This document shows, in pieces, positions 33,368 to 42,323 of a stretch of DNA of 64,000 bases (position 1 is the stretch's first letter; each line of letters starts with the position of its first letter). The position numbers and the translations under genes are program-made. The DNA is from DASSLY01 sp035689185. Its GTDB lineage: Bacteria; Actinomycetota; Actinomycetes; Actinomycetales; Dermatophilaceae. Where the stretch lies: positions 1 through 64,000 of the forward strand of contig DASSLY010000010.1 in assembly GCA_035689185.1 (NCBI GenBank), given 5' to 3'. The notes under the pieces were generated by a model. That model had not been told where the DNA came from. It ran no database searches and worked only from the letters and a program-made list of their open reading frames with translations.

Positions 33368-35485
33368 GTGCAGAGCGTGCGCCCGGTCGGGCGACCCGAG
33401 GGCGGCGTCCGCCGCGCACCTGGGTGGCCGGACGCGGCGCCATCGGCCGCCCGCAGCGAGGCCGACCTCATCCACCTCGCTCCACGGGCCGGCGGTCCCG
33501 CCGAGCAGCCGGCGGCCGCCCGTTCCGACCCGGCGAGCCTGCGCCAGCGCGGCGAACACGCGCTGTTTGCGGACGGCTCGCTCCTCGATGCGCGCCGCTG
33601 GTTCGGCGCCGCATACGACGCGGCGCAGTCCGGCCACCAGCCGGAGGAGCTGGCGCGGGCCGCCCTCGGCCTGGGCGGCCTGTGGCTCCACGAGCATCGC
33701 TCGGCGGCGGGCGCTGCCGACGTCGAGGCGCGGCAGCGGCGAGCCCTGTCCGGCCTCGACCCCGGATCCCCGCTCGCGCTGCGGCTCCGGCTGCGGCTCG
33801 CCGCCGAGGCCGACTACCGGCAGGGCGCCAACGCCGACGTGCTAGCCCTCGTCGAGGAGGCGCGCCGCGCCGAAGACCCGGTCGCGCTTGCCGAGGCGTC
33901 CAGCCTGGCCCACCACTGCCTGCTGGGACCTGAGCACGCCGCACTCCGCTTGACGATGGCAGGCGACCTGCTCATGGCCGGCGCGCGCACGGGGCGCCGC
34001 GCCGACGTGCTGATGGGGTTGCTCTGGCGCACGGTGGACCTGTTCCTGGCCGGGGACCGGCAGGCGGAACGCTCTCTCAGTGAGCTGCGTGTCGCGCTGT
34101 GCGAGCGGGACCACCTGGCGGTGGGGTTCGTGGTTTCCGCGCTCGAGGTGATGCTCGCGATCCGGGCGGGTCGCTTCGAGGCAGCACAGACCCTCGCCGG
34201 CTCCTGCGCGGAGCACGGCGCCGCGGCCGGGGACGCCGACGCCACCGGCTGGTATGGCGCGCAGCTGGTCGCCATCCGGTGGTTCCAGGGACGCAGCGGC
34301 GAGCTGTTGCCGTACCTGCGTGACGTCGCGCACTCCCCGACACTGAGCGCGGCGGACAACGCCTACTTCGCCGCCCTGGCCGTCGCGGCCGCGCTCGCCG
34401 GCGACCCGCAGCAGGCCACCTGCGCGCTGGCCCGGCTTCGCGGCCGCCACCTTCGCCAGCTGACCCGGTCCAGCAGCTGGCTGGTGGCGATGAACGGTGT
34501 GATCGAGGCCGCGCACCTGCTGGGTGACGGCCAGACCAGCGGGCAGGCCTATGCGCTGGTCCGCCCGTTCGCCCGGCTGCCGATGATGGCCAGCCTCGGT
34601 GCCGCCTGCTTCGGCTCCTCGCACCAGGCATTGGGGCTGGCCTCGATGACGCTGGGTGAGGTCGACCGTGCGGTGCGTCATTTCGAGGCGGCCGTCCTGG
34701 CCAACCAGGCTCTGGGCCACTGGCCCGCCACGGTGCTCGCACGTCACCGGCTGGGCTGGGCTCTGGGAGTCCGCGACGAGGGCGGGGACGCAGACGACGC
34801 CGCCGGTCACCGGGAGGCTGCGGCGCGCGAGGCGAGCCGGCTGGGCATGGTGCTGCCGCCCTCCGGCGTGGTCGGGGCCAGCCGTTGCCCGACCGCCGCG
34901 CGGGCCGCTGACACACCCGCAGCAGAGGCCGTTCGGCAGGGACGTCAGTGGCTGGTGCGGCTGGACGGCCGGGTAGCAACGATCGGCGACTGCCTCGGCA
35001 TGACCTATCTCGCGGTCCTGCTGAGCCGTCCGGGCGTGGAGGTTCCGGCCCTGGAGCTGGTCGCCGCCGGTGCGGCGGGCCGGCCGGGCCAGCTCCGCCA
35101 GCCGGGCCAGCAGGTGCTGGATGACGTCGCGAGGCGTGCCTACCGACGGCGGCTGGCCGAGCTGGACGCGCAGCTCGACCGGTGCCGGGCGATCGCCGAC
35201 GCCGCCGGGGAGGCAGCAGCGGAGGCCGAGCGGACCTGGCTGGTCTCAGAGCTGAAGGCCGCGATCGGCCTGGGCGGGCACCCGCGTCGCTTCGGCGACG
35301 ACACCGAGCGAGCCCGCATCGCCGTCGGCAAGGCGGTCCGCCGGGCCATCGACCGGCTGGCTGCGGCCGACCCCACCATCGGCCGCGCCCTGCGATCCGG
35401 CGTCCACACCGGGGTGCGCTGCTGCTACCAGCCTGCCGACGTCGCCGTCATGGCCGGCCCCGTGGCGGCGCGGCGGACCGGCTGA
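33368..35485 (+). CDS. Large helical-repeat (TPR-like) protein of regulator type, function unknown
   Basis: About 705 residues if GTG 33368 is used; the start is uncertain because the frame is open from 33152 through the 37-bp repeats, whose translation is low-complexity. The middle (about residues 60-480) is Ala/Leu/Arg-rich helical-repeat sequence like the TPR arrays of large actinobacterial regulators. The C-terminal 160 residues have a conserved look (WLVRLDGRVATIGDCLGMTYLAVLLS begins here; a coiled-coil LAELDAQLDRCRAIAD follows; then RARIAVGKAVRRAIDRLAAADP). No kinase, ATPase or clear DNA-binding domain is seen. Confidence 0.6.
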   Translation: MQSVRPVGRPEGGVRRAPGWPDAAPSAARSEADLIHLAPRAGGPAEQPAAARSDPASLRQRGEHALFADGSLLDARRWFGAAYDAAQSGHQPEELARAALGLGGLWLHEHRSAAGAADVEARQRRALSGLDPGSPLALRLRLRLAAEADYRQGANADVLALVEEARRAEDPVALAEASSLAHHCLLGPEHAALRLTMAGDLLMAGARTGRRADVLMGLLWRTVDLFLAGDRQAERSLSELRVALCERDHLAVGFVVSALEVMLAIRAGRFEAAQTLAGSCAEHGAAAGDADATGWYGAQLVAIRWFQGRSGELLPYLRDVAHSPTLSAADNAYFAALAVAAALAGDPQQATCALARLRGRHLRQLTRSSSWLVAMNGVIEAAHLLGDGQTSGQAYALVRPFARLPMMASLGAACFGSSHQALGLASMTLGEVDRAVRHFEAAVLANQALGHWPATVLARHRLGWALGVRDEGGDADDAAGHREAAAREASRLGMVLPPSGVVGASRCPTAARAADTPAAEAVRQGRQWLVRLDGRVATIGDCLGMTYLAVLLSRPGVEVPALELVAAGAAGRPGQLRQPGQQVLDDVARRAYRRRLAELDAQLDRCRAIADAAGEAAAEAERTWLVSELKAAIGLGGHPRRFGDDTERARIAVGKAVRRAIDRLAAADPTIGRALRSGVHTGVRCCYQPADVAVMAGPVAARRTG

Positions 35486-35588
35486 GCCGCCGTGGACGCA
35501 CGCGCCCTTGTCGGCCCCCTTCCGCCGGCGCCGGGGAGGGTGCAGGCTGGGAGTGCTGAGGGTACGGAGCGTGAGGAGAGGAGCTGCC

Positions 35589-35789
35589 ATGCGCGCATCG
35601 GTGGGTGACCGGCTGCACGTGCACGGCCGGGCTGTGGGGTCACCCGACCAGACCTCGGAGATCATCGAGATTCGCGGCCCCGACGGGGGGCCGCCGTACC
35701 TCGTCCGCCGCGAGGACGGGCACGAGGTTCTCGTCTTCCCGGGTGGGGACGCCTCGGTCGAGCACCCGCAAGGCACCGCGAGCAGCTGA
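35589..35789 (+). CDS. DUF1918 small protein
   Basis: A 66-residue DUF1918 protein, common in actinobacteria. It opens MRASVGDRLHVHGRAVG and contains IIEIRGPDGGPPYLVRREDG, HEVLVFPGGD; the fold is a small beta-barrel related to SH3-like domains. Function is unknown. ATG 35589 follows GAGGAGAGGAG. It is about 100 bases downstream of the helical-repeat gene and probably a separate unit. Confidence 0.85.
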   Translation: MRASVGDRLHVHGRAVGSPDQTSEIIEIRGPDGGPPYLVRREDGHEVLVFPGGDASVEHPQGTASS

Positions 35790-35860
35790 CCGGCAGCCGT
35801 CAGCGAGCCGGCCGGCCGCGCGCCGGCCGGACTGGCGCGGAATCACGGTCCCGGCCGTGG

Positions 35861-36322
35861 CTAGCCGGCCGGGCGGAGTTGCAGTACGGGCAGCGGCCGG
35901 TCGGTCTTGCCGGCGTACCCGTGGAACACCGGCGCCCTCGCCACGACCCGCGCCCAGGCGTGCCGCCTCGCCTCGCCCTCGAGTTGCTCCACCCGGACGC
36001 GGTGCTTGACGCCGTCCACTTCCGCCCACACCTGGTCCGGGTGGGCCACGATGTTGTGGTACCAGCCGGGGTGCTTGGCCGCCCCGCCGTATGACGCCAC
36101 GACCACCCAGCCGTCCTCGCCGTCACCGAACCGGGCGACCGGATGGGTCCGCTGCTCGCCGCTGCGCGCGCCGACGGTGGTCAGGTAGAGCACCCCCAGT
36201 CCCTTGAACTGGTCCCCGCTGCGCCGGTGCCACCGGATCGCCAGCGGGAGCATCAGCTTCACCAGCCACGCCGGAGGCGTACGTCCGCCCCGCGTGCCTC
36301 CCGGCAGCTTGGCAATCGACAT
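35861..36322 (-). CDS. Deazaflavin (F420)-dependent nitroreductase-family protein
   Basis: A 153-residue protein of the DDN/F420-dependent nitroreductase family. Family features are LGVLYLTTVGARSGEQRTHP, VVVASYGGAAKHPGWYHNI, and VWAEVDGVKHRVRVEQLEG; this split beta-barrel binds F420. It likely reduces quinones or other small substrates. ATG 36322 is preferred over the GTG at 36331 because GAAAGGG sits 8 bases before it. It lies just downstream of another F420/PPOX-type gene on the same strand. Confidence 0.85.
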   Translation of the reverse strand: MSIAKLPGGTRGGRTPPAWLVKLMLPLAIRWHRRSGDQFKGLGVLYLTTVGARSGEQRTHPVARFGDGEDGWVVVASYGGAAKHPGWYHNIVAHPDQVWAEVDGVKHRVRVEQLEGEARRHAWARVVARAPVFHGYAGKTDRPLPVLQLRPAG

Positions 36323-36403
36323 GACGGTCACCCTTTCATCCGGCCACGTTGAGCGGCATCAGTCGTCGGGCAACCCGACCGATCCACCCTCGAGGATCTT
36401 CGT

Positions 36404-36820
36404 TCATAGCGGCGCGGCCGACCACCCCGTCCAGCGGTCCACCTGCACCGCCACCAGCGGGCCGTCCAGCGACACCCGTTGGTACTGCGGGTAGCGCTCG
36501 GCCAGGGCGACCAGGCCGTCATGCCCGGCCGGCGGGTCGAACAGGACCGTCGCCGCGCCGTCCGCGCGGACCCACCACAGGCGCGACCAGTCCGCCTCGT
36601 AGTGGTCCACCAGCAACGAGCACCGCGGCCGCTGCACGAGATTGACCAGTCGCTGCAGCCGCCGGGTGCGCTTCGGCTTCCCGTCCACCGCGGTGTAGAC
36701 CGTGTCCCCGACCAGTGCGAACACCACCGGGACCAGGTGCGGCTGGCCACCATGACCCACCGTGGCCAGGCGCGCCACCGGACTGGCCGCGAACCGGCGC
36801 CGCATCTCGGCTTCGTCCAC
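36404..36820 (-). CDS. PPOX-class F420-dependent enzyme (Rv0121 type)
   Basis: A 138-residue pyridoxamine-oxidase-like split barrel. SPVARLATVGHGGQPHLVPV is the typical opening of F420-binding members, followed by VYTAVDGKPKRTRRLQRLVN and LLVDHYEADWSRLWWVRADG, which match the Rv0121-like group. It likely binds F420 rather than FMN. The start is GTG 36820. It is about 80 bases upstream of the DDN-type gene, so the two probably form an operon. Confidence 0.85.
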   Translation of the reverse strand: MDEAEMRRRFAASPVARLATVGHGGQPHLVPVVFALVGDTVYTAVDGKPKRTRRLQRLVNLVQRPRCSLLVDHYEADWSRLWWVRADGAATVLFDPPAGHDGLVALAERYPQYQRVSLDGPLVAVQVDRWTGWSAAPL

Positions 36821-36979
36821 CAGGCAGTCCTACCAAGGTGTCAGGGCCCTCCGCGCGCCCGGCTGCACGCCTCCGCCGTTTCGTCATGGCCGGGAGGGGT
36901 ACCGCGACGGCATACCAGGGGTGGTTGCCGTTGCGGTCGACCGGCGTCGCCCGGCTTGACCCTCGAAGGAGATGCCCCT

Positions 36980-37480
36980 ATGTCCACGGACGCCATCGTG
37001 CTCCTCAAGCAGGACCACAAGCAGATTCGCGCGCTGTTCACCCGGTTCGAGCGGGCCGGGGCCGGCGCGCGGGTCGAGCGGGGGCGGCTGGTCAAGCAGG
37101 TGCTGGAGCTGCTGACCGTGCACACCTACATCGAGAACGAGTGCATGTACCCCAGGGTCCGCGCGCTGCTGCCCGACCTGGAGGCAGACGTGCTGGAGTC
37201 CTACGAGGAGCACCACGTCGCCGACGTGCTGTGCACCGAGCTGTCGCTGATGAAGCCCACCGACGAACGGTTCGACGCCAAGGCCACGGTGCTCATCGAG
37301 TCGGTGAGGCACCACATGGAGGAGGAGGAGCGGGACTGGTTCCCCAAGGTCCGCAGCGCGCTCGGGCGAAAGCAGCTGCAGGAGCTCGGAGCCGAGATGA
37401 TCGAGCTGAAGCGCACCGCGCCGCGCTCGCCGGCGCAGCCGAGCGCCATCAAGAAGGCGATTGACGCCGTCGTCAGCTAG
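36980..37480 (+). CDS. Hemerythrin-like HHE domain protein
   Basis: A 166-residue HHE cation-binding protein. Candidate di-iron ligands are H13 (KQDHKQIRALF), the His and Glu of VHTYIENECMYP, the His pair of YEEHHVADVL, and VRHHMEEEERDWFP. Such proteins bind a di-iron centre and sense or handle oxygen or nitric oxide. ATG 36980 follows GAAGGAGA. It is convergent with the TfoX-like gene. Confidence 0.9.
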   Translation: MSTDAIVLLKQDHKQIRALFTRFERAGAGARVERGRLVKQVLELLTVHTYIENECMYPRVRALLPDLEADVLESYEEHHVADVLCTELSLMKPTDERFDAKATVLIESVRHHMEEEERDWFPKVRSALGRKQLQELGAEMIELKRTAPRSPAQPSAIKKAIDAVVS

Positions 37481-37507
37481 CTTCCGGCTCCGGCGGCGGT
37501 GAGGGGA

Positions 37508-37861
37508 TCAGCGCGACTTCTTCACCTTGGCGGGCAGGGTGGCCACGTAGTCCTTGGCCTTGCCGACCCAGGCGGCCGCCTCCACGTCCGGCAACACGGC
37601 CGGCAACGCGAGGTAGCCGCCCATCGGTCGGTCCGGGGGGCCGAACGGGCCGGCGCCGGGCAGCTGGGCGAGCTCAGCTGCCTCAGGCGGCGCCAGCTTG
37701 ACGCCCACCGTGGAGCCGAACAGCCCGGCGAACATGTTCCCCTGCACGAAGGCTGCGAGCTGGCCGAACATCGGCTTCAGCTCGACGCCCTCGGCATCCG
37801 GCACGAGCGACCGGAATCGCTGCTTCGCCTCGTCGGTGGGCTTGGGCATCTGCATGCGCAT
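37508..37861 (-). CDS. TfoX N-terminal domain protein
   Basis: A 117-residue stand-alone TfoX/Sxy N-terminal domain. The FRSLVPDAEGVELKPMFGQLAAFVQGNMFAG stretch (residues about 16-46) and GYLALPAVL are diagnostic. The C-terminal DNA-handling half of full TfoX is absent, which is common in actinobacteria. Function is unclear. It is upstream of nothing obvious and ends close to the hemerythrin gene. Confidence 0.85.
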   Translation of the reverse strand: MRMQMPKPTDEAKQRFRSLVPDAEGVELKPMFGQLAAFVQGNMFAGLFGSTVGVKLAPPEAAELAQLPGAGPFGPPDRPMGGYLALPAVLPDVEAAAWVGKAKDYVATLPAKVKKSR

Positions 37862-37912
37862 CGTCCTTTCAGAGTGCCGCTAGGTGACGCCTGACGCTGC
37901 ATCGGGCCGGTG

Positions 37913-39460
37913 CTACTTCAACCAGGCGCGCAACGACTTCTGTGACGAAGCCGCCCAGGTCCGCTCGAACCGGTCGGTGGACTCCCGGGCGCGGGCCTCC
38001 TCCACCGCATACAGCCGACCGAGGGTGAACGCGGTCGGCACGTCCGCCCCGGACAGCAGGTGGCGCAGCTTGGCCCGGGTGACGACGCTGTCCTGGTGCT
38101 CGCCGAGCTCCTCCTGGACGGCCTCCATGGCACTGGCGAACGCGGCGGCGTCGTCGCCGAAGACCGATGTGACCGCCTCGCCGGCATACCGGGCCTGCTT
38201 GGCGGCCTTGCGGGCCTCGTGGAGCAGGTGGTCCTGCTCGTCGGCGGGGGCGTCCGCGATCTGCTTGACCAGGGCGCGCAGCTGGCCGTAGCTGCGCGCG
38301 ACCCGCTTGGGGAGCACGGCGCTGGCCGGTCGAATCCCCTTCCGTCGCACCGGAGGCTCGACGACCAGCGTCGAGAGCGCCTCGAGCAGTCGGTGGTAGC
38401 GCGCCGAGTTCAACGTCGTCACCAGCCGCTGGTGGGCCCGGTCGTACTCGCCACCCAACCGGCTGCCGAGCGCCGGTGCGGGGTCGTCGCCGGGCGGCTC
38501 CCCCAGCGACTCGACGGTGTGCCGGAGCCGCATCCGAAGGACTTCCGCGTCCCGGGCAGCGCCGAGCTGCGCAGCGAGCCACTTGAGCTCTGCCCGCACC
38601 GGATTCGTCTGCTCGCGGGCCAACAACGGGCGGAACGTCTTCAGCGCGCTGCGCACCCGCCTGGTGGCCACCCGCATCTTGTGCACGCTGTCCGGGACGT
38701 CGAGACGGACCAGTATGTCGCGGCTGACGATCTGCTCCACCTGCTCCGACAGGTAGGCCCGCACCACCTGACCGGCCGCGGACTGCGCCGTCAGACGTTC
38801 TGGTATGCGGTCTCCCACCGAGACCGAGCGGTCACCCATGACGCGCTGCAGCTTCGAGGCGGTCTCCGACACGCGCAGCCCCAGGTCCCGCAACCGACGG
38901 TCCACCGCGTCGAACACCTCGCGGCCGGCCTCGATCGCCTCCACCTCGACCTCGCGCCAGCTGACCGCGTCCTCCTCCGCGCTGGGGGCCTGGGGCAGCA
39001 GCGACGCCAAGCGGCGACCCTCCACCCGGTCGTCGGCCAGCTCCACCATCGGCGTGCCCGCCCGATCGGTCACCAGCTGCACCGTTCGCAGGGTGTGCAG
39101 CACGGCAACGGCCACAAGCTCCTGCCCCCGGGTGCGGGCCCACAGCATTTGCTGCAGGCGTGCCGGGACCGTCGGCCTGCCCAGCGGTAGCCGGACCTCG
39201 GTCCTGGCGCCCTGCTCGTTGGGCACCTTGAGGTGCCACCCGGCGTCGGCGCCGCCGGTCCGGCGGCGCAACGTGAGCCCCGCCCGGCCCAACGACCGGT
39301 CCGCGGTGTCGAAGTAAGTCGCCTGCAACCGATAGGTGGACGTCTCAGCGAGGACCAGCGACGAGCCGGCGACGCCGTCCAGGACCGCGTCCAGCCCTGG
39401 CAGCTCCACCCCCTCCTCGACGTCGTACTTGACCTCGCGCTCCTCGTGCACGGCAACCAT
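37913..39460 (-). CDS. CYTH-CHAD domain protein
   Basis: A 515-residue fusion. The CYTH tunnel domain (1-205) has its ExExK motif at E7-R8-E9-V10-K11 and the Arg/Lys strands that bind triphosphate or polyphosphate. The CHAD domain (about 215-510) is helical with many conserved His and Arg (VHKMRVATRRVRSALKTFRP, RYAGEAVTSVFG), a polyphosphate-binding surface. It probably acts on or docks to polyphosphate granules. The start is ATG 39460. Confidence 0.92.
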   Translation of the reverse strand: MVAVHEEREVKYDVEEGVELPGLDAVLDGVAGSSLVLAETSTYRLQATYFDTADRSLGRAGLTLRRRTGGADAGWHLKVPNEQGARTEVRLPLGRPTVPARLQQMLWARTRGQELVAVAVLHTLRTVQLVTDRAGTPMVELADDRVEGRRLASLLPQAPSAEEDAVSWREVEVEAIEAGREVFDAVDRRLRDLGLRVSETASKLQRVMGDRSVSVGDRIPERLTAQSAAGQVVRAYLSEQVEQIVSRDILVRLDVPDSVHKMRVATRRVRSALKTFRPLLAREQTNPVRAELKWLAAQLGAARDAEVLRMRLRHTVESLGEPPGDDPAPALGSRLGGEYDRAHQRLVTTLNSARYHRLLEALSTLVVEPPVRRKGIRPASAVLPKRVARSYGQLRALVKQIADAPADEQDHLLHEARKAAKQARYAGEAVTSVFGDDAAAFASAMEAVQEELGEHQDSVVTRAKLRHLLSGADVPTAFTLGRLYAVEEARARESTDRFERTWAASSQKSLRAWLK

Positions 39461-39627
39461 GAGGTTGATCTACTCACATCGACCGGGCCCGAGTCATCTG
39501 CTGGGCGGCGGCGGGCTCGGGTGTGCTGCCGCGCCCGCTCCGCGGCAGGCCCTGGCGGGGCGGCGGTCGGCTCTGCCAGGGAGGCGGTTCGCGCGCCCAC
39601 GCCACCCACCCGGCTAATGTCGCCTCG

Positions 39628-40061
39628 ATGAGGACTGTCCAGTTCACCTTCGACATCGCGGCGCCACCGGACCGCGTCTTCGACGAGCTCACCGACCTCG
39701 GCCGGCTCACGCGCTGGCGCACCTTGGAGAGCATCCGCCTCGAGCCCGACGGTCCCGCGCGCGTCGGGACCGTGCTTCACTCGACGGTCCGCGGTGCGGG
39801 CCGGATGCAGTTCGTCAATGAGGTCACCGCGCTGGACCGTGGCGCGCACACCTACGACGACCGCTCGGTCAGCGGCACCTTCCCGATCGAAAGCGGTTGG
39901 CGGGTGGAGGCGGTGCCTGGCGGCTCCCGCGTCCACTGGACGACCCGCTACCAAGGCCGAGGGTCTATGCCCTTCTCGGCCCGCTGCTGGGTGAGATGAT
40001 CAAGCGGGGCCAGCAGTCCGACCTGCGCAAGTTCGCCAAGCTCGTGGCGCCCGCCGGCTGA
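39628..40061 (+). pseudogene. SRPBCC/polyketide cyclase-like protein, frameshifted
   Basis: A START/SRPBCC-fold protein: MRTVQFTFDIAAPPDRVFDE then LGRLTRWRTLESIRL and VHWTTRYQGRG. At about 39958-39964 the frame slips. The frame in use ends at 39999 with SARCWVR, while the adjacent frame continues YALLGPLLGEMIKRGQQSD and RKFAKLVAPAG to TGA 40061, the normal C-terminal helix of this fold. One missing base in the GGG run explains it. It is a sequencing error or a recent lesion. Confidence 0.72.
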
Positions 40062-40074
40062 GGGGGCTGCCCGG

Positions 40075-41754
40075 TCAGGCGATGCGGCGGTCCCCGGGTT
40101 GCAGGACGCGCAGCCAGCGGTAGCCGTAGCCGTCCAGCTGGATGTCCGCCAAGCCGTCGTCATCCAGCGGGGAGCGGCCCTGCTGGAGCAGGTCGGCCAG
40201 GTGGCTGCCCGAGGCGAAACCAGGCAGCCGGAGCGGCACCGTGCACGGCTCCGGCCCGAGGTTGTGCACCGCGGCCATCGCCCAGTCGCCGGTCCGAGCC
40301 AGGTGGGCCAGCACCGGGTGGTGCGGCTGGTCGAGCACCTCGAACTGGGCCCAGCCGAGCTCCGGGGACTGCCGGTAGCGGTGGATGAGGTGTCTCATGA
40401 AGGTGAACAGTGAGTCGGGGTCGTTGCGCTGGTCGGCCACGTTGACGTGCTCGGGTCCGTAGGGCCCGGTCGTCACGGGGCGGGCCAGCCGGGCAGGCGG
40501 GGCGGTGGAGAAGCCCGCGCCGCGGCCGCTGCTCCACTGCATCGGCGTGCGCACCGCCAACCGGCCTGGCACGTCGAGGTTCTCCCCCATCCCGATCTCC
40601 TCCCCGTAGAACAGAACCGGGGTGCCGGGGGTGGCGAACATCAAGGAGTACGCCATCCGGATCCGCCGCGGGTCACCGCCCAGCATCGGGGGCAGCCGTC
40701 GCCGCAGCCCCCTGTCGTAGAGCTGCATCGACGGTTCCGGGCCGAACGCGGCGAACACCTCCTGCCGCTCGTCGTCGCTCAGCTTGTCCAGGGTCAGCTC
40801 GTCGTGGTTGCGCACGAAGACCGCCCATTGGCTGCCCGGGTCCACCTCCGGGCGCGCCGTCAGCGCCTCGACCAGCGGCCGCGCGTCCTGACGCGCCATC
40901 GCCAGGTAGAACGCCTGCATCCCCATGAAGTCGAACTGCATGGTCAGCTCGTCGCCGTCGGCGCCACCGAAGAACTGGCGCTGCCCCTGGTGCGGCAGGT
41001 TCACCTCGCCCAGCAAAATGCCGTCCCCGTGCCGGCGGCCCAGGAACGCCTTGAGCTGGCGCAGGTATTCGTGGGGGTCGTACCGAAAGGCGGCCTCCCG
41101 CTCCGGCACCTGGTCCACCGCGAACATGAACGGGACCGCGTCCACCCGGAACCCGGACAGGCCCAGCTGCATCCAGAAGCCCATCGTCTTCGCGATCTGC
41201 TCACGCACCGCCGGGTTGGCCACGTTGAGGTCCGGCTGGGACCGGTAGAAGTGGTGCAGGTACCACTGACCGGTGCGGGGGTCCCGTTCCCAGATGCTGT
41301 CCTCCCGGTCGGGGAAGACCACCTCGGCAGAGGTGTCCGGCGGCCGGGTGGACCGCCATACATAGAAGTCGCGGTAGGCGCCGTTCACGCTGCGCCGGGC
41401 CTGGACGAACCATGGGTGCCGGTCCGAGGTGTGGTTCATCACGAAGTCGGCGATGACCCGTATGCCGCGCGAGTGCGCCGTGCGCACCAGCTCCACGAAG
41501 TCGCCGAGGTCACCCAGGCGAGGGTCCACGCCCAGGAAGTCGGTGATGTCGTAGCCGTCGTCCTTGTCGGCCGTCGGGTAGAACGGCATCAACCACAGGC
41601 AGGTGACGCCAAGCTCGGCGAGGTAGTCGATCCGGCTGGTCATCCCGGCCAGGTCGCCCTGACCGTCCCCGTCGGAGTCCAGGAACGTCTGGACGTCCGC
41701 GCAGTAGACGACCGCGGTCTTCCACCACAGGTCCGCCGTTTCCGCCAGCCGCAC
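40075..41754 (-). CDS. GH13 alpha-glucosidase/trehalose synthase-like enzyme
   Basis: A 559-residue GH13 barrel enzyme. Catalytic residues are visible in order: the nucleophile Asp in GLSGFRVDAVPFMF, the Glu in GILLGEVNLP, and the Asp in FVRNHDELTLDKLS. The opening LWWKTAVVYCADVQTFLDSD and the TPMQWSSGRGAGFS segment resemble trehalose synthases (maltose to trehalose) and their relatives. Substrate is uncertain: trehalose synthase-like isomerisation or alpha-glucoside hydrolysis. The start is GTG 41754. No maltokinase or glycogen gene is adjacent. Confidence 0.82.
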   Translation of the reverse strand: MRLAETADLWWKTAVVYCADVQTFLDSDGDGQGDLAGMTSRIDYLAELGVTCLWLMPFYPTADKDDGYDITDFLGVDPRLGDLGDFVELVRTAHSRGIRVIADFVMNHTSDRHPWFVQARRSVNGAYRDFYVWRSTRPPDTSAEVVFPDREDSIWERDPRTGQWYLHHFYRSQPDLNVANPAVREQIAKTMGFWMQLGLSGFRVDAVPFMFAVDQVPEREAAFRYDPHEYLRQLKAFLGRRHGDGILLGEVNLPHQGQRQFFGGADGDELTMQFDFMGMQAFYLAMARQDARPLVEALTARPEVDPGSQWAVFVRNHDELTLDKLSDDERQEVFAAFGPEPSMQLYDRGLRRRLPPMLGGDPRRIRMAYSLMFATPGTPVLFYGEEIGMGENLDVPGRLAVRTPMQWSSGRGAGFSTAPPARLARPVTTGPYGPEHVNVADQRNDPDSLFTFMRHLIHRYRQSPELGWAQFEVLDQPHHPVLAHLARTGDWAMAAVHNLGPEPCTVPLRLPGFASGSHLADLLQQGRSPLDDDGLADIQLDGYGYRWLRVLQPGDRRIA

Positions 41755-41891
41755 GTCTGCCTCCTCGCCCAGCCCAGCCGTTCCCGCGAGGCTATCCGTT
41801 GTGCCCGTGTGCCCGGCCGTCCTAGTGTGGTCTCCTCGTGCGGTCGGGGGCGGCGGACGCGGCCGCCACTATCTGGATCGGAGCGCCTGAC

Positions 41892-42323
41892 ATGCTCAAC
41901 GAAGCGCAAGTGGAAGCCAACATCCCAGCCGGTGACATCGCCCGCGCCCGGGCCTTCTACCAGGACAAGCTCGGCTTCACCCCGACCATGGAGATGGAAG
42001 GAGTGTGGCTTCGCTACGAGACTGCCTCGGGCACGGCGTTCAACGTGTACGCGACCCAGTATGCCGGTCAGGCCGGCCACACCATCGCCCAGTTCCACGT
42101 GACCGACGTGCAGGACGAGGTCCGCGCACTCAAGGCCAAGGGCGTGGCGTTCGAGACCTATCCGGACATGCCCGGCGTCGACTGGGACGGTGACGTCGCC
42201 TCGATGGGGTCAATGGGCTACGCCGCGTGGTTCAAGGACAGCGAGGGCAACATCCTCTGCCTGGACAGCGGCATCCCCGAGCAGGCGGCATCATCGGGGT
42301 CGACGGAAAGGCCGGCGTCGTGA
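41892..42323 (+). CDS. VOC (glyoxalase-fold) family protein
   Basis: A 143-residue vicinal-oxygen-chelate protein. It opens EANIPAGDIARARAFYQDKLGF and ends with AAWFKDSEGNILCLDSG, the usual two beta-alpha-beta-beta-beta halves. The metal-ligand pattern is incomplete by eye, so it may be a binding or resistance protein and not an enzyme. The start is ATG 41892; the upstream open frame lacks similarity. Its stop overlaps the next gene (GTGA), so the pair should be co-translated. Confidence 0.85.
   Translation: MLNEAQVEANIPAGDIARARAFYQDKLGFTPTMEMEGVWLRYETASGTAFNVYATQYAGQAGHTIAQFHVTDVQDEVRALKAKGVAFETYPDMPGVDWDGDVASMGSMGYAAWFKDSEGNILCLDSGIPEQAASSGSTERPAS

Noticed and set aside
40075..41754. Firm call as trehalose synthase TreS
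   Set aside because: The catalytic residues and opening fit, but no maltokinase or glycogen partner is adjacent and the subfamily cannot be settled by eye.
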